Below are positions 8,708 through 17,162 of a stretch of DNA of 38,733 bases, one piece after another; positions within the stretch are counted from its first letter, which is position 1; each line of letters opens with the position of its first letter. The stretch is taken from the NCBI GenBank assembly GCA_025361585.1, contig JANYKK010000089.1:1-38733 (forward strand). Direction: 5' to 3'. The DNA is from Methylobacter sp. GTDB taxonomy: Bacteria; Pseudomonadota; Gammaproteobacteria; Methylococcales; Methylomonadaceae. A program made the position numbers and the translations under genes. The notes beneath the pieces are model-generated. The model was not told where the DNA came from. It did no database searches and was given only the letters and a program-made list of their open reading frames with translations.

Positions 8708-11482
8708 TTACAAGCCCACCAGCATCGACAAACCTTGTTGCGAGGCTTTTATTTGAGTCAATTTGAGAATCTTATCGAAGACCATTTCCAGCTCAGGCGC
8801 TAAATTTCCGCCGTCAATGCTGATCAACGGTGCGCCGGATGATAGCCGCTGGGTAGTCGCGCGGGCTTGGTCTACGACGGCATTGGTTAGTTTCTCTTTG
8901 AGTTGCAGCTCTGTGTTCAACCGCTCTTCCTGACGTAGCGCCGCCTGCTTTATGTCGTCCCGTGCGCCATCCCAAGTGTCTTTTTGCCCAAACAGTTTCC
9001 ATAAGTCGGTGACACTCGTCGTTAAGCTGCCGATAACCTCATTGGCCGATGCAAATGCGGCACCGATACGAGCGGTGTCGGCTTCGATACGAGCGGTTTG
9101 CAGGTCTACGTTGGCCTTGACGTCGATCTCGTATTTATGACTTTCCAACTCCGCCATTTTTAAGTTGAAATCGTTCATCTGTTTTTGGGTCTGGAGCAGA
9201 ACGTCTTGGACGTTTTTCCACTCTTTTGACCCTTCGCCTGCCGCAATAGCGGCAGCTTTAGTTGCAGCGGCCGTATTTTGAGTGGCATCGGTTACGGCAA
9301 CCAGCCCGTCATGGGCTGTCCAGAGTCCGTCTTTATAGGTATAGGTGACATTGTTGCTGTCCGCCATTGTTTTGGCTGCGTAATTCTCGGCCTCTTCAAG
9401 GGTATAAAACGATTTTGCTGTTGCTTCAGCTTTATCGGATACAAGTCCCATAGAGGCTGACACGCTATTTACCGCATCGGCAAACCATGAACCGGAATCG
9501 GATGCTGATTTTACTTCGTCATCGTAATCGCGTACGCCAGAACCGGCCCGCTCATAAGCCCCGGTAGCCTCATTGAATACCAAGCGCCCCTCATCAACAG
9601 CCCTATTCAACTCATCCATACTGTTGACAGTAATGCCCGTCCGGTCGCTAATTTCAGCAAGCCGATCTTTTATTTTCGCCTGGGTCTCGCTTAAATGCGC
9701 GGTCGAATCGGCAACCGAATCTTGTCTGGCTTTATACTCCGTCCACGCATCCACGTTCGCGGTGACGGCGAATTTTATGCTGTACAATGCTGCGGCTACG
9801 GCGGCCAATTCTACCGCCATCGCCGCCATGCCTGAACCACCCAATGCAGTCGCCAACGCTGTGACGCCGGATGCCGCTTGAATACCGGCAATAGCGGTCA
9901 ACGCCTTACCGATAATATCCAGCGCATCAGCTCCACCGGTTAACACCCCTTTTAGGGTTTCAAATATTTGCGATAACCCCAGCATGTTGCCGACAGTCTT
10001 TTTACTGCTGTCGTCCAATGCGTTAAAGGTATCAATGCCTGCAATGAAACCCTGAACAACCGGCCCCCATGCATCAATAATGCCGGATACAACGTGCGTC
10101 AGCGATTCAAACGTATCCACAACAAACTGGATTGCATGAGCCAAACCCGCAGGTGTTGATAAATCAATGCCTCCGAATAGGTCGCTAAACTCAAACCCCA
10201 AATCCTTCATTGAGGCAATCAGACCGGAAAAATCAACCTGTTCCAGTGCAGCGGGCAGATTTTTAGCGATCTGCTGTAAAACAGCGGCAATATCCGTCTC
10301 GAAGCCGTTAAACGCAGCAAACACAGGTTCAAATGCGCCCTGATCGATAGAGAGTGAAAATCCCTGCATAACCTTAGACAAGGCGTCGAGAATATCAGAC
10401 CAACCAACGACCAATGGTTGACCCACTTTTTGCAGTAAAATCTTCGTGGTATTCTCAAGTTTTTGCGCCGACTGCTCGACGCCGCCGGTCATGTTGGCAA
10501 AATTGGTATTGAAATTAGCAACACCTTCATCCATGGCAAGTAAGGTGCTGTGGAACTTACCAGCGCTGTCGTTTGCAAGGATCAACCCGGCTTTTGCCGC
10601 CTCGGTGCTGGAGAATAGCGCATAAAACTTCTCTGCGCTGCCGCCGGTGGACGATTTCAACCTATCCATAACGGCGGGCAAACCGTCGGCGGACACAGTT
10701 AATCCACCCATCGCCGCCGCCAAGTCCACGGAAGGATTTAGCAGCTCTTTAATCAGCGAGTTGAGCAACGTCATCGACTCGTCGGTATTGATACCTGCGC
10801 CGGTTAATGCCGCAATGGCTGCGCCGACCGTCTCAATCGGGATGTGAGCTGCTGCGGCGGTGGATGCAACCCTACCAATGGAACCGCTGAGTTTATCCAT
10901 GGTGGTGTCGCCATTCTGAACGGTGACAAATAATGCCGCCATGACGCGCTCAGCGTTAGCGGTATTGGTGGCGCTGTCGTTGGTAATGAGTCCATAAGCG
11001 TTCATGGTGCGCGTAAGTAGCGCACCTGCGGTATCAAGATCGGTCGCCCCGACAATTGCCCCCTTTTCGGCTACGTGCAGCACGTCCAGTGCTTTGCCGG
11101 TATCGCCGATGTTTGATGTGGCGGTATAAACCGCCTTGGTGATCTGATCGAAGTTGCTGGTAGATGTGGCGGCAAAATCCTGAATGGATGCCTTTAACTG
11201 TGTGACCCCCGCCGGCGTGGCATTGACAAGCGTTCCTATTTCTTCGACTTTATGCGAAAACTGCGCGGCCTCATTAACTGCAACGGTCAATAATGCTGCG
11301 CCCAGCGCTAAAACTGCCGTCTCGGCCTTTAGCGCCTTGTCGGACATATCGGACAACGGCGCAGTGACTGTTGATACTGAATCCGCAGTTTTTTTAACGC
11401 CATCGGCTACGCTGGATAACCCCCCGCCGGTGTGATCCAGGGCATTGAAAATAATGCTTATCGTTGTATTTAAATCAGCCAT
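8708..11482 (-). CDS. Phage tail tape measure protein
   Basis: 924 aa, Ala/Thr-rich, TP901-type features (AAQFSHKVEEIGTLVNATPAGVTQLKASIQDFAATS...), directly after tail chaperone frames. Confidence 0.9.
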   Translation of the reverse strand: MADLNTTISIIFNALDHTGGGLSSVADGVKKTADSVSTVTAPLSDMSDKALKAETAVLALGAALLTVAVNEAAQFSHKVEEIGTLVNATPAGVTQLKASIQDFAATSTSNFDQITKAVYTATSNIGDTGKALDVLHVAEKGAIVGATDLDTAGALLTRTMNAYGLITNDSATNTANAERVMAALFVTVQNGDTTMDKLSGSIGRVASTAAAAHIPIETVGAAIAALTGAGINTDESMTLLNSLIKELLNPSVDLAAAMGGLTVSADGLPAVMDRLKSSTGGSAEKFYALFSSTEAAKAGLILANDSAGKFHSTLLAMDEGVANFNTNFANMTGGVEQSAQKLENTTKILLQKVGQPLVVGWSDILDALSKVMQGFSLSIDQGAFEPVFAAFNGFETDIAAVLQQIAKNLPAALEQVDFSGLIASMKDLGFEFSDLFGGIDLSTPAGLAHAIQFVVDTFESLTHVVSGIIDAWGPVVQGFIAGIDTFNALDDSSKKTVGNMLGLSQIFETLKGVLTGGADALDIIGKALTAIAGIQAASGVTALATALGGSGMAAMAVELAAVAAALYSIKFAVTANVDAWTEYKARQDSVADSTAHLSETQAKIKDRLAEISDRTGITVNSMDELNRAVDEGRLVFNEATGAYERAGSGVRDYDDEVKSASDSGSWFADAVNSVSASMGLVSDKAEATAKSFYTLEEAENYAAKTMADSNNVTYTYKDGLWTAHDGLVAVTDATQNTAAATKAAAIAAGEGSKEWKNVQDVLLQTQKQMNDFNLKMAELESHKYEIDVKANVDLQTARIEADTARIGAAFASANEVIGSLTTSVTDLWKLFGQKDTWDGARDDIKQAALRQEERLNTELQLKEKLTNAVVDQARATTQRLSSGAPLISIDGGNLAPELEMVFDKILKLTQIKASQQGLSMLVGL

Positions 11483-11657
11483 TATCGCTCCGTTCGTTCT
11501 TGTCGCGGTAATACAGTTCCCACAACATCATTTCTGTTTCGCCCAGCCCACCCGCCGGGAATTCCGACGGACTGACTTCAAACAACAGCTTTCCGCGCAG
11601 GTCGCAAAGCGTCATGCGGCTGCGGAATGCATCATCATTCCACAGCCTCGCTACTTT
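11475..11657 (-). CDS. T-like C-terminal extension of tail assembly chaperone, -1 frame, expressed by frameshift
   Basis: In the -1 frame from the slippery site: KVARLWNDDAFRSRMTLCDLRGKLLFEVSPSEFPAGGLGETEMMLWELYYRDKNERSDNG*, 61 codons including stop, overlapping the tape-measure start by 8 nt. Confidence 0.8.
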   Translation of the reverse strand, partial: KVARLWNDDAFRSRMTLCDLRGKLLFEVSPSEFPAGGLGETEMMLWELYYRDKNERSDNG

Positions 11658-12076
11658 TTTAAATCCGCCCCCAGTCCGGTAAGCTCGATGATTTTGTTAG
11701 TCAGCTGATAAAACTCGATCGGGTAGTTTTCCGCCAGCTTGACCGCAAGCGGCTTGTCGATAACCGGATCAACCGAGGCCATGACTAACTGCTCCAGGCG
11801 TTTTGCCAGTTCAACCGCCACATCGTCGCCGATGCCCAGTGATGCGCGGATCTCGTCAATCTGCGCGGACTGGTTGGCAAGGGCTTTGATGAGGGTGTCC
11901 ATGTCTTTTTGGCGAGCGGTTGCCTCCATCGACTTTGCCAACTCGTCGCCGGTCATATTTCTAACCGTCCAAACCGGTGTAGTTTCTTCAGGAAAGAACG
12001 CCGCCAGCCCAGGGACTGAGACTTCAGCCGTCCTTGGCTGAAATTTTGCTCTCATGAATGCTTTATCATCAAACAT
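11651..12076 (-). CDS. Tail assembly chaperone, G-like 0-frame product
   Basis: 141 aa (MFDDKAFMRAKFQPRTAEVSVPGLAAFFPEETTPVWTVRNMTGDEL...LTGLGADLKK*), between tail tube and tape measure. Confidence 0.8.
   Translation of the reverse strand: MFDDKAFMRAKFQPRTAEVSVPGLAAFFPEETTPVWTVRNMTGDELAKSMEATARQKDMDTLIKALANQSAQIDEIRASLGIGDDVAVELAKRLEQLVMASVDPVIDKPLAVKLAENYPIEFYQLTNKIIELTGLGADLKK
11657..11663 (-). promoter_or_regulatory. Programmed -1 frameshift slippery heptamer T_TTA_AAA
   Basis: Minus strand GA T_TTA_AAA_AAG_TAG in the 0 frame; stop codon 3 nt after the heptamer; -1 frame is exactly the T-like ORF. Confidence 0.8.
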
Positions 12077-13059
12077 TAGCTTGCCCGGTTAGTGCTGGCT
12101 TTCATCGCCGAAATGGTCACTTTGACTTTCGGGTGATCAGCCGCGCCGAAGGTGCGGGACACGCCGATTTTGCCCTGGGTCAATACATACGGTGCTTTGT
12201 TGGAGTCCTGGTAATAGCGTATCCAGCGGGTATCGTTAGCCGCCGACAATAGCGGGTCGGTGATGCCGTCTTTTAGGATGGCGGTAAATGCACCTTGCCC
12301 GAGTGATAATGACGAGGTGCCGACCACGCCGCCATAAACGACAGAGGACGATGCTGAATGCGTGGTTTCTGCCGGGACAAAGTCGTTCGCAAAAGCCTGC
12401 TTGGTAAAAATCGGCTCCGCGTAGGATGCGTAGACCGCTTTGGCTACGGGGCCGGTATGGATTAACGGCAGGGCGACATCAAATACTACGTTGCCGTTGG
12501 TATTGTCAGTATCGAAAATCGGGTAGTCGTAGCGCTCTAAATGCGTTCCGACAGCCTGGAAGATTTGCGCGGCGGTAATCGGTGCGGCGACGCTTGAGGC
12601 GACGCGCACTTGGGCGATTTCAATGCTGCCTACCGGGATTAACGGTGGGCCGCCTGCGGCTGCGCGAGTTTCAGAGAATACGGCGGCATTGCCGTCAGCG
12701 CCCGCCACGACAGCAATAGTGCCATCGCTTTTTACAGTGATGGAACAGACCTTTGCAACAGGGGTCGCCGGGCGGGGGATAGTTTTATCTGTCACTGAGG
12801 CGACTGCAGTTTTAACACCCGCCAAATAGCAACTAAGCGCCGCTATATCGACGCTGTCATTCGCTGTCGATACGGATGCGACTACCGCGCCGCCGGTGAT
12901 GACACCATTCGGGCGCACATCCGGCGAGCGCCCGGACGAGTCCGAGAAAATAGTGGCGGACGAGTTAAAAATAGTGTGGTCGCCGGAATCGACCAGCGCC
13001 GACATGGCGAAGGGCGTTTGTCCAGATTCGTACTGTAATAAGCTGTTTGAGTTTGACAT
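12076..13059 (-). CDS. Major tail tube protein (by position and composition)
   Basis: 327 aa, immediately upstream of chaperone; beta-rich, small-residue rich. Confidence 0.7.
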   Translation of the reverse strand: MSNSNSLLQYESGQTPFAMSALVDSGDHTIFNSSATIFSDSSGRSPDVRPNGVITGGAVVASVSTANDSVDIAALSCYLAGVKTAVASVTDKTIPRPATPVAKVCSITVKSDGTIAVVAGADGNAAVFSETRAAAGGPPLIPVGSIEIAQVRVASSVAAPITAAQIFQAVGTHLERYDYPIFDTDNTNGNVVFDVALPLIHTGPVAKAVYASYAEPIFTKQAFANDFVPAETTHSASSSVVYGGVVGTSSLSLGQGAFTAILKDGITDPLLSAANDTRWIRYYQDSNKAPYVLTQGKIGVSRTFGAADHPKVKVTISAMKASTNRAS

Positions 13060-13073
13060 GGAGTTCTCCAGGA

Positions 13074-13517
13074 TTAAAGGTCGCCGACCGTATACGGGTC
13101 GCCGAGTAAGGTTGTGTAATTAATGCCAAAGTTAACGGTTAACGTGGTGTAGTCGCTGCCGTCTTGCGGGTAGCCCGGCGTACCGCTGGTTTTAATGATG
13201 TCGGTTGCCAAGCCGCCAAAGGTTCTATCGGTCGCCGCGCCGACCAGGGTGATGATGACTTCGCCCAGTAGCGCATTGGCGGCGATACTGGGATTATCAG
13301 CCCCGTGCATAAAAATGCATTCCATCGTGATCGCGAACGCGATAGGTTGCGCCCCGTAGAGCGGCGCTTGATCTTGATCCTGCCCATCCCAAATTGAGAT
13401 AAACACGCCCTTGGTTTCGCCCATTGAGCGGGTACAGCGCTCGACCGGCAGGCTGGACAATGCCGCCGCTCGGTCTGTAAAGGCCTGGATGATGCGCTCC
13501 CGCACTGTGTCAGCCAT
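13074..13517 (-). CDS. Tail terminator/minor tail protein-like
   Basis: 147 aa (MADTVRERIIQAFTDRAAALSSLPVERCTRS...TLTVNFGINYTTLLGDPYT), position before tail tube. Confidence 0.65.
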   Translation of the reverse strand: MADTVRERIIQAFTDRAAALSSLPVERCTRSMGETKGVFISIWDGQDQDQAPLYGAQPIAFAITMECIFMHGADNPSIAANALLGEVIITLVGAATDRTFGGLATDIIKTSGTPGYPQDGSDYTTLTVNFGINYTTLLGDPYTVGDL

Positions 13518-13858
13518 TATTTCAGCACCAATTTAGCAAAATGGCCGTCGTCGTCCGGTTCGGCATCCACCGTGTATTTTTTGCCGCCCATGGTAAATTT
13601 TGAGCCTTTCTTAAGCCCCGGCGTATCCGCTATCGCAACATCCAACAATAGGCGCTTTTCATTCAAATGCGCCTCGCCGGAAAACACCGGATCGACTGAT
13701 TTCGACACGAAGGCTTTGATCGCCAGATCGCCGGACGATGCGTGATAGATCACGTCGTCGCCGAGGGTTTCGGTGAATAGCTTGTCGTCCATTAGGTCGG
13801 CGAAATTCAGCACAACGGGGCCGCCTGATAGAGTTTCGTAGTTTCGTAGGGTGCGCAT
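13517..13858 (-). CDS. Head-tail joining protein-like; annotated N-terminus lies in a REP element
   Basis: 113 aa; the ATG at 13858 is inside GTAGGGTGCGCATCGCGCACC; alternative start MDDKLFTETLGD at 13792. Confidence 0.6.
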   Translation of the reverse strand: MRTLRNYETLSGGPVVLNFADLMDDKLFTETLGDDVIYHASSGDLAIKAFVSKSVDPVFSGEAHLNEKRLLLDVAIADTPGLKKGSKFTMGGKKYTVDAEPDDDGHFAKLVLK

Positions 13859-14193
13859 CGCGCACCCTTTTCCGGCGATCGATAGTGACCTCTGCTTCTG
13901 TAAGATGCATGAGGCGCAAAACAGCTTATCTGATTTATTCCACCTTTGTCATTCGATAAGGTGCGCGATGCGCACCCTACGGGGCTCAGATTGTCAAGTG
14001 TGGATTTCCACGTCAACAACCAGTCGTTTAACGCTACGCTCCCAATATATCCAGCACGACCACCACCGACCTGGACATCGGCAATGGCATCCAAAACCGT
14101 GACCTGCATCCCTTCAAACCGGCTGGTCAGCGCATTCCTTGCGCCGATTGTAGCAACGGACTTATCACCATCCTTTGCAATTATTATTGCCAT
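13807..14193 (-). CDS. Small phage connector-region protein with REPIN-encoded C-terminal part
   Basis: MAIIIAKDGDKSVATIGARNALTSRFEGMQVTVLDAIADVQVGGGRAGYIGSVALNDWLLTWKSTLDNLS then enters the repeat (PVGCASRTLSNDKGG...). Confidence 0.5.
   Translation of the reverse strand: MAIIIAKDGDKSVATIGARNALTSRFEGMQVTVLDAIADVQVGGGRAGYIGSVALNDWLLTWKSTLDNLSPVGCASRTLSNDKGGINQISCFAPHASYRSRGHYRSPEKGARCAPYETTKLYQAAPLC
13846..13980. repeat. REPIN 1: inverted pair of GTAG-type REPs (GTAG-GGTGCGC-ATC-GCGCACC)
   Basis: Left REP 13846-13866 and its perfect reverse complement 13960-13980; each is GTAG plus a 7-bp hairpin with ATC loop. Confidence 0.88.
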
Positions 14194-14212
14194 TTCAATC
14201 CCCCGCTAAACC

Positions 14213-14234
14213 CCCCAGCGCTTTAACGCTGGGG
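14213..14234. repeat. Intergenic hairpin CCCCAGCG-CTTTAA-CGCTGGGG
   Basis: 8-bp perfect stem in the gap between 14193 and 14243 genes. Confidence 0.6.
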
Positions 14235-14242
14235 ATCTGGAA

Positions 14243-15043
14243 TTACGCCAAATACTGCACTTGAACCCTCTTGCCATGCCACTCGCCAGGCACGTCAACA
14301 GAAACGAGGAGTTGCCTGCCGGAAAGATCGGCCTCATCCATCCGCACGGGTGCATCGAATGCGACACCGCTACTGTCTACGTAACGCACCGTTGCAAAGT
14401 TTAGAATGCCGTTGATGCCATTTTTAGAGGGGCGTTCCAGTACAATGTGATCCCCTGAGACTACCGGTGTGTCTGTAACAGGCACACCGCAGCCTGCTGC
14501 AGCAGCGTGGTCGGCATAGGCCTTTAGTGACGCTACCATAGCCGTCTCGGCCGCAGCACGTGCCGCAATCTCGCTGTTTACCGCCGCTTCAACTTCGCCG
14601 AATGTATCCATCAACACTGTCGCAGTGCCGGTGATTGAGGCTTTAGCCGCTTCGATTTGTGCTGTAATCGCTGCGGCTATACCTGCCGCAGGGTTGGCAT
14701 TGATGTAGTTTGCGATTTCAACCAGCGTGTCCAGTGCCACAGGCGCACCGCCAACCAGATCGGCAATCGCTTTGCGAAACGAGCCTGGGACGGTCGCATC
14801 ACCATTGACCAGTGCCAACAAATCCTTCGCGGCCGAAAACGGCCCAACAACATGAGCATTCAGCGCCGCTGCTGACGCGTCGTCACCGGCAATACGGGCG
14901 ATGGCTTCAGCAGCTACCGCGTCCCTTGCTACTGCATCACCGGCGAGACGCGCAGTAATTTCGGCGGAATCGGCAGCTTGCAGCGCTAACAAATCGGCGC
15001 TCAGACCGGAAATTGAATTTTTGTGGCGTTTAATAATGGCCAT
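14243..15043 (-). CDS. Ala-rich phage structural protein
   Basis: Start MAIIKRHKNSISG at 15043; heptad-like Ala-rich N-terminal region, globular C-terminus. Confidence 0.6.
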   Translation of the reverse strand: MAIIKRHKNSISGLSADLLALQAADSAEITARLAGDAVARDAVAAEAIARIAGDDASAAALNAHVVGPFSAAKDLLALVNGDATVPGSFRKAIADLVGGAPVALDTLVEIANYINANPAAGIAAAITAQIEAAKASITGTATVLMDTFGEVEAAVNSEIAARAAAETAMVASLKAYADHAAAAGCGVPVTDTPVVSGDHIVLERPSKNGINGILNFATVRYVDSSGVAFDAPVRMDEADLSGRQLLVSVDVPGEWHGKRVQVQYLA

Positions 15044-15127
15044 ATTTGTGTACTCCAATAAATAATGACGGTGTTACTTAGTCCGACAACTGAAAGAGCA
15101 GCTCGCGCTGGAGGCGGTGTGCCGGGG

Positions 15128-15328
15128 CTAATCCCGCCGCGCCGCGTTAATCGTTTTAACAATCATTTTCACCCGGTCAAAAACCGGTTTTTGGGTTTGC
15201 TGATACTCGCGCCTCAGCTCGCGCAAACCCGCCGCATCAACGGCCAAACAAACCGCACCCTTGTTAATGGTATAACCTACGCCGCGTTCAACCGCCCACG
15301 CGGCAAAATAATGATCCCGCACTCGCAT
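15128..15328 (-). CDS. Hypothetical phage protein
   Basis: 66 aa; abuts 15329 gene. Confidence 0.5.
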   Translation of the reverse strand: MRVRDHYFAAWAVERGVGYTINKGAVCLAVDAAGLRELRREYQQTQKPVFDRVKMIVKTINAARRD

Positions 15329-15667
15329 TTACACCACCCGAGCTAAATAGCTCACTACACCCAATCCATCAACGTCACCCGTCTCGTTTAAAACGGCATA
15401 AACCGCACCGCTGGGATTGATTTCAATGGTTACCCCGTCATATTCAGTCACCACACCCCCAGCGTCGTAAACCAACGCCCTATTAAACAGCAGGTCGCCG
15501 TAAGGCCTTGATGGCAAGACCATGCGGTTATCCGTGATCGGCGTTTTGCCGGTCGTGGTCAACTTGTACGCCGCGCCCAGCTGGGCAGGGATGATGATGT
15601 CGGGCTGCGCATGCTCGATTACAACAATAACATCGCCCGGCAATTGCCCAACAATCACATCAGTCAT
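15329..15667 (-). CDS. Hypothetical phage protein
   Basis: 112 aa in operon (MTDVIVGQLPGDVIVVIEHAQPDIIIPAQLGAAYKL...). Confidence 0.6.
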   Translation of the reverse strand: MTDVIVGQLPGDVIVVIEHAQPDIIIPAQLGAAYKLTTTGKTPITDNRMVLPSRPYGDLLFNRALVYDAGGVVTEYDGVTIEINPSGAVYAVLNETGDVDGLGVVSYLARVV

Positions 15668-15676
15668 CTGTCGTCG

Positions 15677-16069
15677 CTACTCAAATGCCCAAAAACCTTT
15701 TAAAAGCTTTACGGTGTCGCCGCTCGGGAAACTCACGAATAACGAGTACGAACCGCCCTCGCCGGTCAGCTTAGAGGTGTCGGAATCAGACAGGAATAAA
15801 CTGAATTTTGCCGTACTCAAATCTACCGTCAAAATCCCGTTTTCTGTTGACGCCTCAAAAATCACCTTTAAATCATCATCAAAAACTTGCAGCCTGGCTG
15901 AGCAACCTGATAAGTCTGCCGGTGTATAACCTGCCGTTATATAGTCTTCATAGGTCTTGCTTTTTGCACCCGCAACGACCCCGCCATAAGGAGGGTTAAG
16001 CCAGTGAAAATTAAACCGGTAGGTCGCGCCCTTCTCTAAAAGGGGCAGCTTTAATCTGACGGCTGGCAT
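15677..16069 (-). CDS. Hypothetical phage structural protein
   Basis: 130 aa in operon (MPAVRLKLPLLEKGATYRFNFHW...). Confidence 0.6.
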   Translation of the reverse strand: MPAVRLKLPLLEKGATYRFNFHWLNPPYGGVVAGAKSKTYEDYITAGYTPADLSGCSARLQVFDDDLKVIFEASTENGILTVDLSTAKFSLFLSDSDTSKLTGEGGSYSLFVSFPSGDTVKLLKGFWAFE

Positions 16070-16071
16070 GC

Positions 16072-16482
16072 TTATCCATCTACTTTTCGGTAGGCCAGCG
16101 TTTGCTCATCTACCTTGCAGCCACCGCATTGCTGCCGCAGACGGTTAAAGGAGTTGAGCTGCTCCCGTGCTTTATTGAACGCATCGTTTAGCTCCGAGAT
16201 TTGATCTTGCAGAGATAGGTTTAATGACCTTAACTCTGTGTTCTCCCGATGACTCTTGTCTAGTTGCACCAAGACCCGCCCGAAGTTATTAGCTATCCGC
16301 TCCAGCTCTTTTTGCAAGTTGGCTATGATTGCATTTTGGGCGTTAATGGCGGCTATGCTGGTTTGATCCTCAGCCGTTCTAACTCTAACCGTACTAAAAA
16401 GACGCCGAAATCCTAACGCGCCAGCCATCAGCGTGGCTACAAACCCGCCGACGCCTTCAGGTGACACGTTCGGAAGGTCCAT
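16072..16482 (-). CDS. Membrane/coiled-coil phage protein in lysis cluster
   Basis: Start MDLPNVSPEGVGGFVATLMAGALGFRRLF at 16482; one hydrophobic segment then a coiled coil. Confidence 0.6.
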   Translation of the reverse strand: MDLPNVSPEGVGGFVATLMAGALGFRRLFSTVRVRTAEDQTSIAAINAQNAIIANLQKELERIANNFGRVLVQLDKSHRENTELRSLNLSLQDQISELNDAFNKAREQLNSFNRLRQQCGGCKVDEQTLAYRKVDG

Positions 16483-16499
16483 GCTCAATTCCTCGCTAT

Positions 16500-16976
16500 T
16501 CAGCAATTTTGCTCTACAACAAATGCATAGCACTCGTTGGCGTAAACCGCTATTGGGTCGGCGGCGTAGAATTTAATTTGAAGAAACTCGCTAAGTCCTT
16601 TTGAAAGTTCGCCGGTTCCGGTTTGTTCTTCAACGATTCCGGGATGACCCCCTGCTGCTTTGGCGCCATCACTACGCGTCCTACCGGGGTCGTACATCCG
16701 GGCATTAACCCGCTGACCGTGATAAGTATTAATAGTTTCAATCGCAGAGGCACGGGCACTCTCCAGGTTTTGGTTCATTTGTAGGGCGGATTCGCCACAG
16801 GCAATCCGCCGCAACTTCGTCAGGCTGTCATCGGCGTTGTGCGTGTGTGGCGGTTTGCTGCGCGAAACCGCCCTACAGCTCTGGATTTCGGCCTTGTCTA
16901 TTTTGTGAGACAGGCAAAATCCACCGCCGAATCCAACAGCAAGAGCAGCAGCAATGAGATAGATAACGGGCGGCAT
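16500..16976 (-). CDS. Rz-like i-spanin with 32-codon REPIN insertion
   Basis: N-terminal TM (MPPVIYLIAAALAVGFGGGFCLSHKID), soluble region, contains a nested out-of-frame lipoprotein ORF as in Rz/Rz1 pairs; REPIN 16781-16876 lies in frame. Confidence 0.65.
   Translation of the reverse strand: MPPVIYLIAAALAVGFGGGFCLSHKIDKAEIQSCRAVSRSKPPHTHNADDSLTKLRRIACGESALQMNQNLESARASAIETINTYHGQRVNARMYDPGRTRSDGAKAAGGHPGIVEEQTGTGELSKGLSEFLQIKFYAADPIAVYANECYAFVVEQNC
16550..16759 (-). CDS. Rz1-like o-spanin lipoprotein nested in Rz frame
   Basis: 69 aa, GTG start, signal peptide with lipobox (LKLLILITVSGLMPGC), Pro-containing mature part; fully within 16500-16976 in another frame. Confidence 0.65.
   Translation of the reverse strand: MPVPLRLKLLILITVSGLMPGCTTPVGRVVMAPKQQGVIPESLKNKPEPANFQKDLASFFKLNSTPPTQ
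16781..16876. repeat. REPIN 2: GTAG-GGCGGATT..AATCCGCC / GGCGGTTT..AAACCGCC-CTAC
   Basis: Left REP 16781-16810, right REP 16849-16876, inverted; 96 bp = 32 codons inside the Rz-like ORF. Confidence 0.85.
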
Positions 16977-16980
16977 AAAT

Positions 16981-17160
16981 TTAATCCTTTACCGCTAAAC
17001 CCAGTGTTCCGGCTACCGTTCCAGCCAGCCCCATAATCGCCGCCGCCTTATCCAGTTGCCCAAGGCAGATAAAAACCCCACCCAACGATGTGCCCACCCA
17101 GGTTACAGCGCCCAGCCGGGTGGTTCTTTGGCTCCAATCTATGCCGATTCTGCAAAACAT
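16981..17160 (-). CDS. Putative holin (small membrane protein)
   Basis: MFCRIGIDWSQRTTRLGAVTWVGTSLGGVFICLGQLDKAAAIMGLAGTVAGTLGLAVKD; two hydrophobic segments, directly upstream of Rz/Rz1-like pair. Confidence 0.6.
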   Translation of the reverse strand: MFCRIGIDWSQRTTRLGAVTWVGTSLGGVFICLGQLDKAAAIMGLAGTVAGTLGLAVKD

Positions 17161-17162
17161 GG

